A stretch of 64,000 nucleotides of DNA from a virus: the IMG/VR virus record IMGVR_UViG_3300025154_000068, positions 1 to 64,000 of that record; one strand, 5' to 3'. The translations under genes and the position numbers were made by a program. The notes under the pieces are model-generated. The model was given only the letters and a program-made list of their open reading frames with translations. It searched no databases and had not been told where the DNA came from. Shown piece by piece: positions 63,913 to 64,000 of the stretch (position 1 is its first letter; each line of letters begins with the position of its first letter).

Positions 63913-64000
63913 GTGACGCCGTGTGACCGCGCGTGACGGTGGCATCACAGTTTGTGACTGTTGAGTCACGTGGCGTGACGGCGCCGTCACGTGGCGTGAT
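63913..64000. repeat. Helically phased GTGAC/GTCAC array with 21-bp repeats
   Basis: GTGAC begins at 63913, 63923, 63933, 63954 and 63975, with GTGAT at 63996: steps of 10, 10, 21, 21 and 21 bp, close to one or two helical turns. GTCAC begins at 63965 and 63986. Two complete 21-bp units (63954-63974, 63975-63995) share GTGAC, six bases, GTCAC, then GTGGC; a third begins at the window edge. Candidate replication origin iterons or a cooperative operator array. Confidence 0.7.

Noticed and set aside
63796-63990. 64-codon minus-strand ORF across the GTGAC/GTCAC array
   Set aside because: Built from the repeats and the purine tract; no protein pattern.
1-64000. CRISPR array, rRNA genes or complete insertion sequences
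   Set aside because: No regularly spaced 25-40 bp repeats with unique spacers, no rRNA-like stretch, and no full transposase with terminal inverted repeats was seen.

Overview
This window is a GC-rich tailed-phage genome or prophage segment. Virion genes show a contractile-tailed (myovirus) particle with a Mu-like head: DUF935-type portal, gpF-like head protein, gpI-like protease/scaffold, gp36-like and gpG-like connectors, sheath, tube, tape measure, spike and J-like baseplate proteins. Replication is not Mu-like. A DnaB-family helicase and a probable initiator lie at the right end, and I see no Mu A/B transposase genes. The host is not identified. Lipoboxes, Cys-rich lipoproteins and an outer-membrane-type lysis lipoprotein point to a high-GC Gram-negative, perhaps a myxobacterium or relative; this is inference only.

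Layout. (1) 80-16648, plus strand: tightly coupled early/accessory operon. It holds an IS110-like HhH protein, a possible recombination protein, a tRNA-like element, SbcD/SbcC, an Arr-like ADP-ribosyltransferase, an ASCH protein, a DndC-like PP-loop protein, several small zinc proteins, a PD-(D/E)XK nuclease with a SNF2 helicase, a repeat-rich control region, a free HNH endonuclease and an AcrVA2-like protein. (2) 16797-22061, mixed strands: a HigB/HigA-type toxin-antitoxin module with a third gene, small lipoproteins, two promoter/operator sites and a HTH regulator. (3) 22138-63826, minus strand: one long late and replication block, read from right to left. It begins with the initiator, DnaB, a VRR-NUC nuclease and a sigma factor, continues through terminase, portal, head, tail and baseplate, and ends with fibre-like proteins, a second sigma factor and lysis genes. 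Four plus-strand genes for exported or membrane proteins are inserted in this block (23173, 25261, 38912, 39863).

The most unusual feature is in DNA packaging. The terminase large subunit and the head-morphogenesis protein each carry an intein, and in neither does the intein's own frame look like a homing endonuclease. Instead a separate endonuclease gene sits wholly inside each intein's DNA in another frame. An HNH gene lies in a shifted frame on the same strand (terminase), and an HTH plus PD-(D/E)XK-like gene lies on the opposite strand (head protein). Other points of note are two phage sigma factors, a -1 frameshift at seven A's in the tail chaperone, an in-frame UGA before a zinc ribbon, and 21-bp helically phased GTGAC/GTCAC repeats that run off the right edge.

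Limits: no database search was possible, so family calls come from motifs, length and gene order. Many small genes are called only from ribosome-binding sites and 4-bp overlaps.
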